This document shows positions 17,766 to 25,886 of a DNA stretch of 64,000 nt, in pieces; the stretch's first letter is position 1; every line of letters begins with the position of its first letter. The position numbers and the translations under genes are program-made. Under the pieces are notes generated by a model, which saw nothing but the letters and a program-made list of their open reading frames with translations, was not told where the DNA came from and searched no databases. Source of the stretch: Aliivibrio sp. S4MY1 (lineage in GTDB: Bacteria; Pseudomonadota; Gammaproteobacteria; Enterobacterales; Vibrionaceae); contig NZ_JARACP010000001.1 of the NCBI RefSeq assembly GCF_028765545.1, forward strand, positions 248,001 through 312,000. Direction: 5' to 3'.

Positions 17766-18959
17766 ATGTTAACTCGTATTTCAAGCTTTCATAATTACCA
17801 ATCAGTTCAGAATGATATTTCGCGCCAAGAAGCCAAAGTGCATCAAAACAGCGCACAATTAGCGTCAGGTAAAAAGCTATTAACGGCAGGAGACGACCCC
17901 GTTGCTGCGTTATACGCTCAAAACCTAACGCAAAAGAAAGAAGAACTACGTCAATACAGCGATACCATTATTCTTGCTCGCAACCGCTTAGAGCGTCATG
18001 AAGTGGCGATTGCCAATGCGGAGCAGTTTGCCGATGATGCAAAGCGCAGTGTAATGGAAATGATTAACGGCTCTCTTGCACCAGAAGACCGTTACGCTCA
18101 TGCTCAGGACGTAAAAGGATTAGCAGATAATTTCTTAAACCTAACTAATATGTTAGATGAATCAGGAAATTACCTTTTCTCTGGAACTAAGCCTAAAACC
18201 CAACCATTTTTTAGATCAAATGATGGGACTGTTGCTTATGCCGGAGATGAATACCAACGTAATTTAAAAGTATCAGGTTCGATTGAAGTTGCTGTTAATG
18301 ATTCTGGCAGTAAGCTGTTTACTGAAATCAAAAATCCATTTGGAGATTATGATCCACAGTACGCACTGCAAGAAGGTTCAGAGCTTTTGCTATCAAAAGC
18401 GACTAATACCAATTACACCGACCCTGCAACTTATGAAATCACTTTTAATGCAGCGGCTAACGGTCAGTATAACTATGAGCTATCAAAAGATGGCAGCACG
18501 GTAAAAACGGCTCAGTTTGACCCTTCTGAAGGCATTAAATACGAAGGGGTTGATATTCAAATCCGTGGTCAATTAAAAGCGGGTGATACCATCACCTTAG
18601 AGCCAAAAAAGACCATTAGTATTTTTGATTCGTTCAAAAGAGCACAAGAATTAGCATTAAATGATGTGTCTGATGCCTCAACAACGGCAGAATTACATCA
18701 AGTAACGGATGAATTTCACGCGGCATTCATTCATTTAAGCCAAGCGCGAGCAGAAGTTGGTACGAGACAAAATACGCTAGATCAACAAGAGATGCAGCAT
18801 CAAGATTTTGATTTAACTATTTCTAAATCATTAAGTTCTATTGAAGACTTAGACTATGCGCAAGCGGTTATCGAGTTTAATGAAAATACTCGTGCACTTC
18901 AGGCATCTCAACAAGCGTTTGGTAAAGTAAAGGACATCACTTTATTTAACTACGTGTAA
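17766..18959 (+). CDS. flgL: Hook-filament junction protein FlgL
   Basis: 397 residues. N-terminal MLTRISSFHNYQSVQNDISR and the flagellin-like motif ASGKKLLTAGDDPVAALYAQ, with the C-terminal helix DYAQAVIEFNENTRALQASQ. FlgL is the second junction protein and the template for flagellin addition. AGGAGG precedes the ATG. A terminator follows about 25 bp after the stop. Confidence 0.95.
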   Translation: MLTRISSFHNYQSVQNDISRQEAKVHQNSAQLASGKKLLTAGDDPVAALYAQNLTQKKEELRQYSDTIILARNRLERHEVAIANAEQFADDAKRSVMEMINGSLAPEDRYAHAQDVKGLADNFLNLTNMLDESGNYLFSGTKPKTQPFFRSNDGTVAYAGDEYQRNLKVSGSIEVAVNDSGSKLFTEIKNPFGDYDPQYALQEGSELLLSKATNTNYTDPATYEITFNAAANGQYNYELSKDGSTVKTAQFDPSEGIKYEGVDIQIRGQLKAGDTITLEPKKTISIFDSFKRAQELALNDVSDASTTAELHQVTDEFHAAFIHLSQARAEVGTRQNTLDQQEMQHQDFDLTISKSLSSIEDLDYAQAVIEFNENTRALQASQQAFGKVKDITLFNYV

Positions 18960-18983
18960 ATACCACCATTAAATAAAATAGAG

Positions 18984-19011
18984 AGCTTAGCAGCAGTGTT
19001 AGGCTTTTTTT
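18984..19011 (+). terminator. flgL terminator
   Basis: AGCTTAGC/GTTAGGCT stem (two wobble pairs) with a run of seven T. Confidence 0.75.
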
Positions 19012-19057
19012 ATGCCCGTAACCAATTGAATTATCAGTGTATTGCATGGGAAATGTC

Positions 19058-19168
19058 TTGCCGCATCGTTTGTGTTTTTGCCGCTTTTTAGTCGCAGGCA
19101 AATAGTCATTTGTTGATTGAGGCAAAGGTGCAAAAAAGCGGCAATACCTATTAATGATCAAGCGGCAA
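19058..19168. promoter_or_regulatory. Cluster of four TTGCCGC motifs upstream of flaA
   Basis: TTGCCGC occurs at 19058-19064 and 19078-19084; its reverse complement GCGGCAA occurs at 19138-19144 and 19162-19168. The inner pair extends to a 12-bp inverted repeat (TTGCCGCTTTTT/AAAAAGCGGCAA). The cluster lies about 125-235 bp before the flaA sigma54 elements, a typical position for an activator enhancer. FlrC is the obvious candidate, but this is inference. Confidence 0.4.
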
Positions 19169-19293
19169 AATTATTTTTTATTCTTGTTTTTCTATAAAAA
19201 GCGAAAACAAACAAAGATTACCGTTTACTTAAGTCTTTGTTATTTAAGGGTTTTATTTATTTTTTCTTGTGCTGAAGTTTTGAGTGGAAAAAC

Positions 19294-19309
19294 TGGCACG
19301 CCTTATGCT
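19294..19309 (+). promoter_or_regulatory. Upstream sigma54 promoter of flaA
   Basis: TGGCAC-N5-ATGCT has a perfect -24 box and correct GG/GC spacing, 64 nt upstream of a second element. Confidence 0.65.
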
Positions 19310-19357
19310 AATAGATAACTATGACTGAGACGCTCACAGTTTGCCAATGGTAAATAG

Positions 19358-19373
19358 TGGCATAGCAGTTGCA
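19358..19373 (+). promoter_or_regulatory. Proximal sigma54 promoter of flaA
   Basis: TGGCAT-N5-TTGCA, a near-consensus element 195 nt upstream of the flaA start codon. This leaves a long leader. Confidence 0.75.
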
Positions 19374-19381
19374 AAGTAGAG

Positions 19382-19414
19382 TTAATGACTTTGCTTTTGT
19401 ATGTCAGTCATTAA
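19382..19414. repeat. Inverted repeat in the flaA leader
   Basis: TTAATGAC and GTCATTAA, 8-bp perfect arms 17 nt apart, just downstream of the proximal sigma54 element. It could be a regulator site or an RNA hairpin. Confidence 0.4.
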
Positions 19415-19510
19415 TGTGCATATTTTTCTCATCTTGGCATGAGATTTGATATGTAAATTACATGACACTTAATAACTATTGGTCAATTGTGGCTGATATG
19501 AATTTTAAAT

Positions 19511-19550
19511 ATTTCTGAATAGAGCAGAAATGAGTTTTCGCGAAAGCGAA
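19511..19550 (+). other. Two hairpins before the flaA ribosome binding site
   Basis: ATTTCTG/CAGAAAT (loop of 7) at 19511-19531, then TTCGC-GAAA-GCGAA at 19537-19550 with a GNRA-type tetraloop. It ends 4 nt before the AAGGAG Shine-Dalgarno at 19555-19560. Confidence 0.55.
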
Positions 19551-19567
19551 GCCAAAGGAGAGCAACG

Positions 19568-20707
19568 ATGGCTGTAAATGTAAATACTAACGTATCTGCG
19601 ATGACTGCGCAGCGTTACCTAAATAACGCAACAAACGATTTAAACAATTCAATGGAGCGTTTGTCTTCAGGTACTAAGATCAACAGCGCAAAAGATGACG
19701 CTGCTGGTCTACAAATTTCTAACCGCCTAACAGCTCAGACTCGTGGTCTTGATGTTGCTATGCGTAACGCGAACGATGGTATCTCTATCGCTCAAACAGC
19801 TGAAGGTGCGATGAACGAATCGACTAACATCCTTCAACGTATGCGTGATTTATCACTACAAGCGGCAAATGGCTCTAACTCAGACCAAGATCGTGCTTCT
19901 ATCCAAGAAGAAGTTCACGCGCTGTCTGATGAGCTTAACCGTATCGCAGAAACTACATCATTCGGTGGTCGTCGCCTACTGAACGGTACATTCGGCGAAT
20001 CTGCATTCCAAATTGGTGCAAACGCGGGTGAAGCAATTCTAATCGAATTAACCTCTGTACGTGCTGATGATAGCCGCATGGGTGGTCAACGTTTCGTTTC
20101 TGAGAACGGCAAAAGCGCGTCTTGGAATGTAGAAGCTGGCAAAAGTGACATGAAACTAGAGTTCACAACTCAAAAAGGTGAAATGGTTTCTATCGATATC
20201 AACGCTAAAGCTGGTGATGATATTGAAGAGTTAGCAACATACATCAATGGTCAATCAGATAAGATCTCTGCATCTGTTGGTGATGAAGGTAAACTTCAAC
20301 TGTTTGTAGCGGAACCATCTATCCAAGGTGAGTTAGCGGTGTCTGGTAACCTTGCTTCTGAGTTAGGTTTAGCTGGCGGTGCTGGTATTAAAGCAACGGT
20401 TGATAAACTAGATGTAACGTCTGTAGGTGATGCGCAAGTATCTATCGGTGTTATCGATTCAGCTCTTGCTTACATCGACCGTGAGCGTGCTGATTTAGGT
20501 GCTAAACAAAACCGTTTAGGTCACAGCATCAACAACTTGTCAAACATTCAAGAGAATGTATCTGCTTCTAACAGCCGAATCAAAGATACTGATTTTGCTA
20601 AAGAAACAACAAATATGACAAAAGCACAAATCCTTCAGCAGTCTAGTACGTCTATTCTTGCTCAAGCGAAACAGTTACCAAACGCTGCATTAACTTTACT
20701 GCAGTAA
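19568..20707 (+). CDS. flaA: Flagellin FlaA
   Basis: 379 residues. N-terminal D0/D1 ([20 protein letters not shown], then [20 protein letters not shown]), variable centre about 175-290, and C-terminal D0 ending [10 protein letters not shown]. Flagellins polymerise into the filament, here presumably inside a membrane sheath. It is the only flagellin in the array with sigma54 elements. In V. fischeri FlaA is known as the sigma54-dependent flagellin needed for normal motility and squid colonisation. Codons look biased toward highly expressed choices (AAC, CGT, GGT). Confidence 0.95.
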   Translation: MAVNVNTNVSAMTAQRYLNNATNDLNNSMERLSSGTKINSAKDDAAGLQISNRLTAQTRGLDVAMRNANDGISIAQTAEGAMNESTNILQRMRDLSLQAANGSNSDQDRASIQEEVHALSDELNRIAETTSFGGRRLLNGTFGESAFQIGANAGEAILIELTSVRADDSRMGGQRFVSENGKSASWNVEAGKSDMKLEFTTQKGEMVSIDINAKAGDDIEELATYINGQSDKISASVGDEGKLQLFVAEPSIQGELAVSGNLASELGLAGGAGIKATVDKLDVTSVGDAQVSIGVIDSALAYIDRERADLGAKQNRLGHSINNLSNIQENVSASNSRIKDTDFAKETTNMTKAQILQQSSTSILAQAKQLPNAALTLLQ

Positions 20708-20734
20708 TTGAGTAACTAACAACAGTCATCTTAG

Positions 20735-20775
20735 TGAACAAGAGGTGCTCTCATCTCTCATCATCCTCTTGTTCA
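20735..20775 (+). terminator. flaA terminator-like hairpin
   Basis: TGAACAAGAGG/CCTCTTGTTCA, an 11-bp perfect stem with a 19-nt loop and an outer CAACA/TGTTG pair. No long T tract follows. Confidence 0.6.
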
Positions 20776-20801
20776 TTTGATTGTTGGCAAGCTTCAGGTA
20801 A

Positions 20802-20873
20802 CTGGTTTTTTGTGTTCTTCTCACAGATCTCCTCATAAAAAACCAGCCTAGCTTTATGCCCCTTAATTGGGGC
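20802..20873 (+). other. Two further stacked hairpins downstream of flaA
   Basis: CTGGTTTTTT/AAAAAACCAG (20802-20846, 10-bp perfect stem, 25-nt loop) and GCCCC/GGGGC (20858-20873, loop TTAATT). With the flaA hairpin they fill most of the 251-bp gap before the next gene. They could be a 3' stability region or an RNA gene; nothing decides between these. Confidence 0.4.
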
Positions 20874-20899
20874 TACCCTTCTAAAAACATTCTTTTTAA

Positions 20900-20926
20900 T
20901 TTAGAAAATCTTATTTCAGTCGATGA
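20900..20926 (+). promoter_or_regulatory. Weak sigma28-like element before the Cys-repeat gene
   Basis: TTTAGAAA-N11-GTCGATGA: the -10 box matches GCCGATAA at 6 of 8 positions, but the -35 box is poor. Confidence 0.25.
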
Positions 20927-20958
20927 CTTACTGTCTATTCTATAAGTAAGGTCATGTT

Positions 20959-21339
20959 ATGAGTTCATTCTTACGATTTTTATTATTAACTTCTTTATCT
21001 TTTTCTACGTTTAGTGCCCAGCTGCACAATAATGATATTTTATCCTATGTGAAATATGATTCATTTATTTTAGTGAAGTCATGCCTCGATCCAGATGTCG
21101 AGCGTTATTTTGAAGAAAAAGCCATCACTCCTAAAAATAGTCATATTAAAGGCTATGGAGAATGTTTTAATTCTCCTATTCATAAAGTAAAACGTAAGGC
21201 CAGAAAAGATCTAAAGCATTATTTAGGAGAGGAATGTTCAGATCCTGCTCTTATTAACTTATTGAAGTCTGAAGGTATTGATCCTAGCCATTATCAAATA
21301 GAAAGCAGTAGCCGCTGCCATCATCAAAATATCAGTTAA
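20959..21339 (+). CDS. Secreted protein with duplicated cysteine module, function unknown
   Basis: 126 residues that I do not recognise. The N-terminus MSSFLRFLLLTSLSFSTFSA reads as a signal peptide. The mature part has exactly four Cys (42, 69, 93, 120) in two units with identical 27-residue spacing. The shared ungapped pattern is C-x-D-P-x10-I-x-P-x4-I-x5-C, joined by a basic linker (KVKRKARKDLKH). This suggests an internal duplication with a disulfide in each unit, in periplasm or outside. AAGG lies 8 nt before the ATG. It sits between flaA and flaB on the same strand, and its stop overlaps the flaB -35 box. A flagellar role is only inferred from position. Confidence 0.75.
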   Translation: MSSFLRFLLLTSLSFSTFSAQLHNNDILSYVKYDSFILVKSCLDPDVERYFEEKAITPKNSHIKGYGECFNSPIHKVKRKARKDLKHYLGEECSDPALINLLKSEGIDPSHYQIESSSRCHHQNIS

Positions 21340-21362
21340 GCTTTGAGTTATTTGGCCGCTAT
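21336..21362 (+). promoter_or_regulatory. Sigma28 promoter of flaB
   Basis: TTAAGCTT-N11-GCCGCTAT, 33 nt before the flaB ATG. Its -35 box overlaps the stop codon of the preceding small gene. Confidence 0.6.
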
Positions 21363-21395
21363 AATTATTAAGATTAAATATATTAAGAGATTGTT

Positions 21396-22529
21396 ATGTC
21401 TGTAACGGTAAACACCAATGTGTCTGCAATGACGGCACAGCGATATTTAAATCAAGCGACGGAGCATTTAAACCAGTCAATGGAGCGTCTTTCCTCAGGA
21501 AGTCGAATTAATAGTGCGAAGGATGATGCGGCAGGTTTGCAGATATCAAACCGTTTAAAATCACAAATGAGTGGTTTGGATGTGGCGGTTCGTAATGCTA
21601 ATGATGGTATTTCTATTGCCCAAACAGCAGAAGGCGCAATGAATGAAAGTACCAACATTCTTCAACGTATGCGTGATTTAGCACTGCAGTCATCAAATGG
21701 CTCTAACTCTTTACAAGATCGTCAGGCAATACAAGAAGAAGCGGATGCTTTAAATGATGAATTAAATCGTATTGCAGAAACCACCTCTTTTGGTGGTCGC
21801 CGCTTATTGAATGGTCAATTTGGAACATCAACCTTTCAGATTGGCGCTAATGCGGGTGAAGCAGTGCAGTTAACGCTTGGTAGTATGCGTTCTGACACCT
21901 TAGCAATGGGGGGCTTTCATTACACCTCTCAAAACCAGCTAAACAAAGGGTGGACAGTACCAGAAGGCGGGCAGACGCTTACCATGTCATTTAATGATGA
22001 AAATGGTAAAGCTCAAGAAATCACAATTGAAGCGAAAGCGGGTGATGATATTGAGGAATTAGCAACCTACATCAATGGGCAAAATGATACTGTTAAAGCC
22101 TCTGTCGATGAGAACGGTCAGTTACAGTTATTTACCGCAGGGGATTTAGTTTCTAGTGCGGTGACCTTTGGTGGTTCGCTATCTGCGGAATTGGCTATTG
22201 GTGGTGCTGTATTTGATACTGTGAATGATTTGGATTTAACCACGGTGGGTGGCTCTCAAAAGGCTATTGCAACGTTAGATGCCGCTATGGGGTTTGTCGA
22301 TAAAGAACGTGCGACATTAGGGGCGTTCCAAAACCGTTTTGGTCATGCGATTAATAATTTAAACAATATTAATGAAAATATCTCGGCATCAAACAGTCGA
22401 ATTGAAGATACCGACTTTGCAAAAGAAACGGTTGAGATGATGAAAGCGCAAATCTTACAGCAAGTAAGCTCAACAGTACTCGCTCAAGCTAAACAAGTTC
22501 CTGATCTTGCGTTAAAACTGCTTGGGTAA
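21396..22529 (+). CDS. flaB: Flagellin FlaB
   Basis: 377 residues with the conserved ends ([20 protein letters not shown] at the start) and an atypical C-terminus [11 protein letters not shown] where the others have APNAALGLL. The codons are more AT-rich (many TTA, AAT, GAT) than in flaA, flaD and flaE, and the Shine-Dalgarno is weak (TAAGAG). Both suggest lower expression. It has a sigma28-type promoter and its own terminator, so it is a single-gene unit. The symbol follows the order in the V. fischeri array. Confidence 0.92.
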   Translation: MSVTVNTNVSAMTAQRYLNQATEHLNQSMERLSSGSRINSAKDDAAGLQISNRLKSQMSGLDVAVRNANDGISIAQTAEGAMNESTNILQRMRDLALQSSNGSNSLQDRQAIQEEADALNDELNRIAETTSFGGRRLLNGQFGTSTFQIGANAGEAVQLTLGSMRSDTLAMGGFHYTSQNQLNKGWTVPEGGQTLTMSFNDENGKAQEITIEAKAGDDIEELATYINGQNDTVKASVDENGQLQLFTAGDLVSSAVTFGGSLSAELAIGGAVFDTVNDLDLTTVGGSQKAIATLDAAMGFVDKERATLGAFQNRFGHAINNLNNINENISASNSRIEDTDFAKETVEMMKAQILQQVSSTVLAQAKQVPDLALKLLG

Positions 22530-22553
22530 CTTATACCTACAGATATAACTATT

Positions 22554-22583
22554 TAAAAACCAGCAATGACAGCTGGTTTTTTT
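22554..22583 (+). terminator. flaB terminator
   Basis: AAAACCAGC/GCTGGTTTT stem, 7-nt loop, seven T. The rest of 22584-22806 holds no gene or clear motif. Confidence 0.9.
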
Positions 22584-22806
22584 CGTCTAAAGAAAATAAA
22601 GGTACTAAAGTGAAATAAATAAAGAAATGAAGTATCAAACTGAAAGTAAGGCTAAAGGAGAAGTAAGTAACATCCTTTTGTATCAAGGTTTTGATTAATA
22701 CTTGGTCAAAAGCGAAAAAACTTTAGCTGTTTTTTAGTCAATTGTAAAAAACTTTGAAGCATGATCATAGTTCATAAAGTAATCACCTGTTTTATAAAAA
22801 AAAGCA

Positions 22807-22833
22807 TAAAGGTTTATTTTTAACCGTCGCTAA
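22807..22833 (+). promoter_or_regulatory. Sigma28 promoter of flaC
   Basis: TAAAGGTT-N11-GTCGCTAA, followed by GCTAAGTATCA. The same module occurs upstream of flaD (24413). Confidence 0.6.
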
Positions 22834-22885
22834 GCTAAGTATCAGGCACTAATAGCAACGTTGTTAGTTCCAAATAATAAAGCTC

Positions 22886-22919
22886 AGTTTTCCGAACTAC
22901 GGAAAACAATCGGAAAACT
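22886..22919 (+). other. Alternative hairpins in the flaC leader
   Basis: AGTTTTCCG (22886-22894) can pair with CGGAAAAC at 22900-22907 or with CGGAAAACT at 22911-22919, but not both. The ACGGAGA ribosome binding site follows directly. Confidence 0.5.
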
Positions 22920-22935
22920 AAACGGAGATACCACT

Positions 22936-24069
22936 ATGTCGATTACAGTAAATACTAACGTATCAGCAATGACTGCTCAGCGTTACTTGAACAATGCAAC
23001 GGATGGCGTTAATCAATCAATGGAACGTCTATCTTCTGGCTTTAAAATTAACAGTGCGAAGGATGATGCAGCAGGCCTGCAAATTTCAAATCGTTTAACT
23101 TCTCAATCTCGTGGTTTAGATGTTGCTGTTCGTAATGCAAATGATGGTATTTCTATTGCACAAACAGCTGAAGGTGCGATGAACGAATCGACAAACATCT
23201 TACAACGTATGCGTGATTTATCGCTTCAGTCTTCTAACGGTTCAAATACGTCTGCAGATCGTGAAGCGATTCAGCAAGAAGTGGGTGCACTTAATGATGA
23301 ACTTAACCGAATTGCAGAAACGACCTCTTTTGGTGGCTCTCGTCTTCTAAATGGTCAGTTTGGTACTAAATCATTCCAAATCGGTGCTGATTCTGGTGAA
23401 GCGGTAATGCTAAGCCTAAATAATATGCGTTCTGACTCGGCATCAATGGGGGGTACAAGCTATAAAGCCGAAACCAAGCTTGATGCTGACTGGGGTGTTA
23501 ATGCAGAAAATTCAGAATTAATAGTTTCGTTTGTTAATAAAGCGGGCGAAGAGAAAGAACTGACAATTAATGCCAAAACGGGCGATGACATTGAACAAGT
23601 AGCGACTTACATTAATGGCCAGACTGATTCTATTAATGCTTCTGTCTCAGAGAACGGCGAGCTACAAATTGTAACGTCGAATGATAAAGTGCAAGGTGAA
23701 GTGCAATTTGGTGGTTCACTAGCAAGTGAACTAAACATGGGTGCAGCACAAGCTGAAACCGTTAAGAGTATTGATGTAACAACCGTTGGTGGCTCACAAA
23801 AAGCAGTTGCTGTCCTTGATGCGGCAATGCAATTTGTTGATGAGAATCGAGCTGGTTTAGGTGCTTTCCAAAATCGCTTTAGCCATGCGATTAATAATCT
23901 AGATAACATTAATGAAAATGTATCAGCATCAAATAGTCGAATTAAAGATGTCGATTTTGCGAAAGAGACCACTGAGATGACTAAAGCTCAAATCCTTCAG
24001 CAAGCAAGTTCATCTATTTTAGCTCAAGCTAAGCAAGCGCCAAATGCTGCTCTTGGCCTGTTACGCTAA
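22936..24069 (+). CDS. flaC: Flagellin FlaC
   Basis: 377 residues, [20 protein letters not shown] at the start and [11 protein letters not shown] at the end. The ATG at 22936 is set by alignment with the other flagellins and by the CGGAGA ribosome binding site; an upstream in-frame TTG at 22861 only reads through the leader hairpins. The central variable part covers about residues 175-290. Sigma28-type promoter and own terminator. Confidence 0.95.
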   Translation: MSITVNTNVSAMTAQRYLNNATDGVNQSMERLSSGFKINSAKDDAAGLQISNRLTSQSRGLDVAVRNANDGISIAQTAEGAMNESTNILQRMRDLSLQSSNGSNTSADREAIQQEVGALNDELNRIAETTSFGGSRLLNGQFGTKSFQIGADSGEAVMLSLNNMRSDSASMGGTSYKAETKLDADWGVNAENSELIVSFVNKAGEEKELTINAKTGDDIEQVATYINGQTDSINASVSENGELQIVTSNDKVQGEVQFGGSLASELNMGAAQAETVKSIDVTTVGGSQKAVAVLDAAMQFVDENRAGLGAFQNRFSHAINNLDNINENVSASNSRIKDVDFAKETTEMTKAQILQQASSSILAQAKQAPNAALGLLR

Positions 24070-24123
24070 TTATATTGGCTAATTAAAGAAACTTCTAAGG
24101 TAGTAGTGCTCTCACACTATACC

Positions 24124-24151
24124 AAAGCCGGGGACTACCTCGGCTTTTTTT
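24124..24151 (+). terminator. flaC terminator
   Basis: AAAGCCG/CGGCTTT stem with inner GG/CC pairs and seven T. Between here and 24310 I see no gene. Confidence 0.9.
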
Positions 24152-24309
24152 ATGTCAATATAAAGCATGATGAACTGTATATTGGCCTGTAATGTGTTTA
24201 TCTGTATGTTATTTGAGTTACCTTTGTTCTGTTTTTGTTGATTTATAGCGTTTTTTCTTACTTTTCCCCCTTTATTTAAATTAATTTCATTTTTTTTGCA
24301 TTTTTTCCT

Positions 24310-24336
24310 AAAGAGTTTCCGAGTTTGAGCGATAAC
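24310..24336 (+). promoter_or_regulatory. Upstream sigma28 promoter of flaD
   Basis: TAAAGAGT-N11-AGCGATAA: the -35 box is intact and the -10 box matches at 6 of 8 positions. Confidence 0.6.
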
Positions 24337-24412
24337 CTAAGTACAAAGCAGAACGACTGAATAAACAGAAAGTGCTTTAAAAAGAAAAACTTAAAAAAAT
24401 TAAAAGTTTTTC

Positions 24413-24439
24413 TAAAGTAAATTGAAGTCAGGTCGTTAA
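24413..24439 (+). promoter_or_regulatory. Proximal sigma28 promoter of flaD
   Basis: TAAAGTAA-N11-GTCGTTAA, followed by GTTAAGTATCA, the same module as before flaC. Confidence 0.55.
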
Positions 24440-24464
24440 GTTAAGTATCAACGATGAATAATAC

Positions 24465-24498
24465 GGTTTCCGGTCCAGGAGCGGAGTGATTCGGAACC
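24465..24498 (+). other. flaD leader hairpin
   Basis: GGTTTCCG pairs with CGGAACC (one bulged T) around a 19-nt loop. Four GGA triplets occur between 24478 and the start codon. Confidence 0.4.
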
Positions 24499-24516
24499 AA
24501 AGTGGAGAAATAAAAT

Positions 24517-25644
24517 ATGTCTATCAATGTAAACACAAACGTATCAGCAATGACAGCACAGCGTTACCTAAACAACGCAACGAATGACTTAAACAGCTCA
24601 ATGGAGCGTTTGTCTTCTGGCTTTAAAATTAACAGTGCAAAAGATGATGCAGCGGGTCTACAAATTTCTAACCGTCTAACATCTCAAACTCGTGGTTTAG
24701 ATGTAGCAGTTCGAAATGCAAATGATGGTATCTCAATGGCGCAAACTGCTGAAGGTGCGATGAACGAAACAACGAACATCCTTCAACGTATGCGTGATTT
24801 ATCACTTCAATCTTCTAACGGTTCAAATACAACAGCTGACCGTACAGCAATTCAAGAAGAAGTGGTTGCTTTGAATGACGAATTAAACCGTATTGCAGAA
24901 ACAACATCGTTCGGTGGCTCTCGCTTACTTAACGGTCAGTTTGGCACTAAATCTTTCCAAATCGGTGCAGATTCAGGTGAAGCAGTAATGCTAACGTTGA
25001 ATAACATGCGCTCTGATACAACGGCAATGGGTGGACACACTTACTCAGCGACGGAAGGTAAAGATGCAAACTGGAAAGTAGATGTAGAAAGCACAGAATT
25101 AACAATGAACTTTGTTGATAAAGATGGCCAAGAACAAAACATCACTATTAACGCAAAAGCGGGTGATGACATTGAAGAAGTAGCAACTTACATTAATGGC
25201 CAAAGCAGTGCAGTAAATGCTTCTGTAACAGAAGATGGCAAACTGCAAGTATTTGCAGCAGCTGAAGCAACTGACATTGCATTTAGTGGTTCACTAAGCA
25301 GCGAACTAGGTATGGGTAACAAGGTTACTGATACGGTTAAGAGCATCGATGTAACGACGGTTGGTGGTTCACAAAAAGCAGTCGCGATTCTAGACTCAGC
25401 AATGCAATATGTTGATTCAAATCGTGCTGACTTAGGTGCTTTCCAAAACCGTTTTGGTCACGCTATCAACAACTTAGAAAATATTAATGAGAATACGAGT
25501 GCAGCAAACAGCCAAATCAAAGATGTTGATTTTGCGAAAGAAACCACTGCAATGACGAAATCTCAAATCCTGCAACAAGCGAGCTCGTCTATCCTTGCTC
25601 AAGCTAAGCAGGCACCAAATGCAGCATTAGGCCTGTTGGGCTAA
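24517..25644 (+). CDS. flaD: Flagellin FlaD
   Basis: 375 residues. [20 protein letters not shown] at the start and [11 protein letters not shown] at the end. The N-terminal third is nearly the same protein as FlaC ([20 protein letters not shown]). GTGGAG lies 9 nt before the ATG. Two sigma28-type elements lie upstream, and a hairpin without a T tract follows at 25708. Late-class flagellin under FliA by inference. Confidence 0.95.
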   Translation: MSINVNTNVSAMTAQRYLNNATNDLNSSMERLSSGFKINSAKDDAAGLQISNRLTSQTRGLDVAVRNANDGISMAQTAEGAMNETTNILQRMRDLSLQSSNGSNTTADRTAIQEEVVALNDELNRIAETTSFGGSRLLNGQFGTKSFQIGADSGEAVMLTLNNMRSDTTAMGGHTYSATEGKDANWKVDVESTELTMNFVDKDGQEQNITINAKAGDDIEEVATYINGQSSAVNASVTEDGKLQVFAAAEATDIAFSGSLSSELGMGNKVTDTVKSIDVTTVGGSQKAVAILDSAMQYVDSNRADLGAFQNRFGHAINNLENINENTSAANSQIKDVDFAKETTAMTKSQILQQASSSILAQAKQAPNAALGLLG

Positions 25645-25707
25645 TCAGCATAGTAAACACTTGTGAGAATGAGAGCTAAGCTATCTGCAAAGTTCTATCC
25701 CAACAGG

Positions 25708-25735
25708 TTATAAGTAAGTCTGACTTACTTTATAA
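25708..25735 (+). other. Hairpin between flaD and flaE
   Basis: TTATAAGTAAGTC and GACTTACTTTATAA form a stem of about 11 bp with a small loop and one extra T. No T tract follows, so termination may be incomplete and flaE could be reached by read-through. Confidence 0.5.
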
Positions 25736-25824
25736 AATTAAACTTAGGCTATTTCATGATGTATTTTGTAGAGGTGAGAGTCTGCAAAGTGCATAGAGAT
25801 ACGCTTTTAAATATATGTGAGAAA

Positions 25825-25862
25825 CAATGGTTGGTTCGGAGGATGAGACCAAACCACCATTG
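25825..25862 (+). other. flaE leader hairpin
   Basis: CAATGGTTGGTT pairs with AACCACCATTG (one bulged T) around a 15-nt loop rich in GGA. The AGGAG ribosome binding site lies 12 nt past the stem. Confidence 0.45.
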
Positions 25863-25886
25863 AACTATCCCTTAGGAGATCTATTT

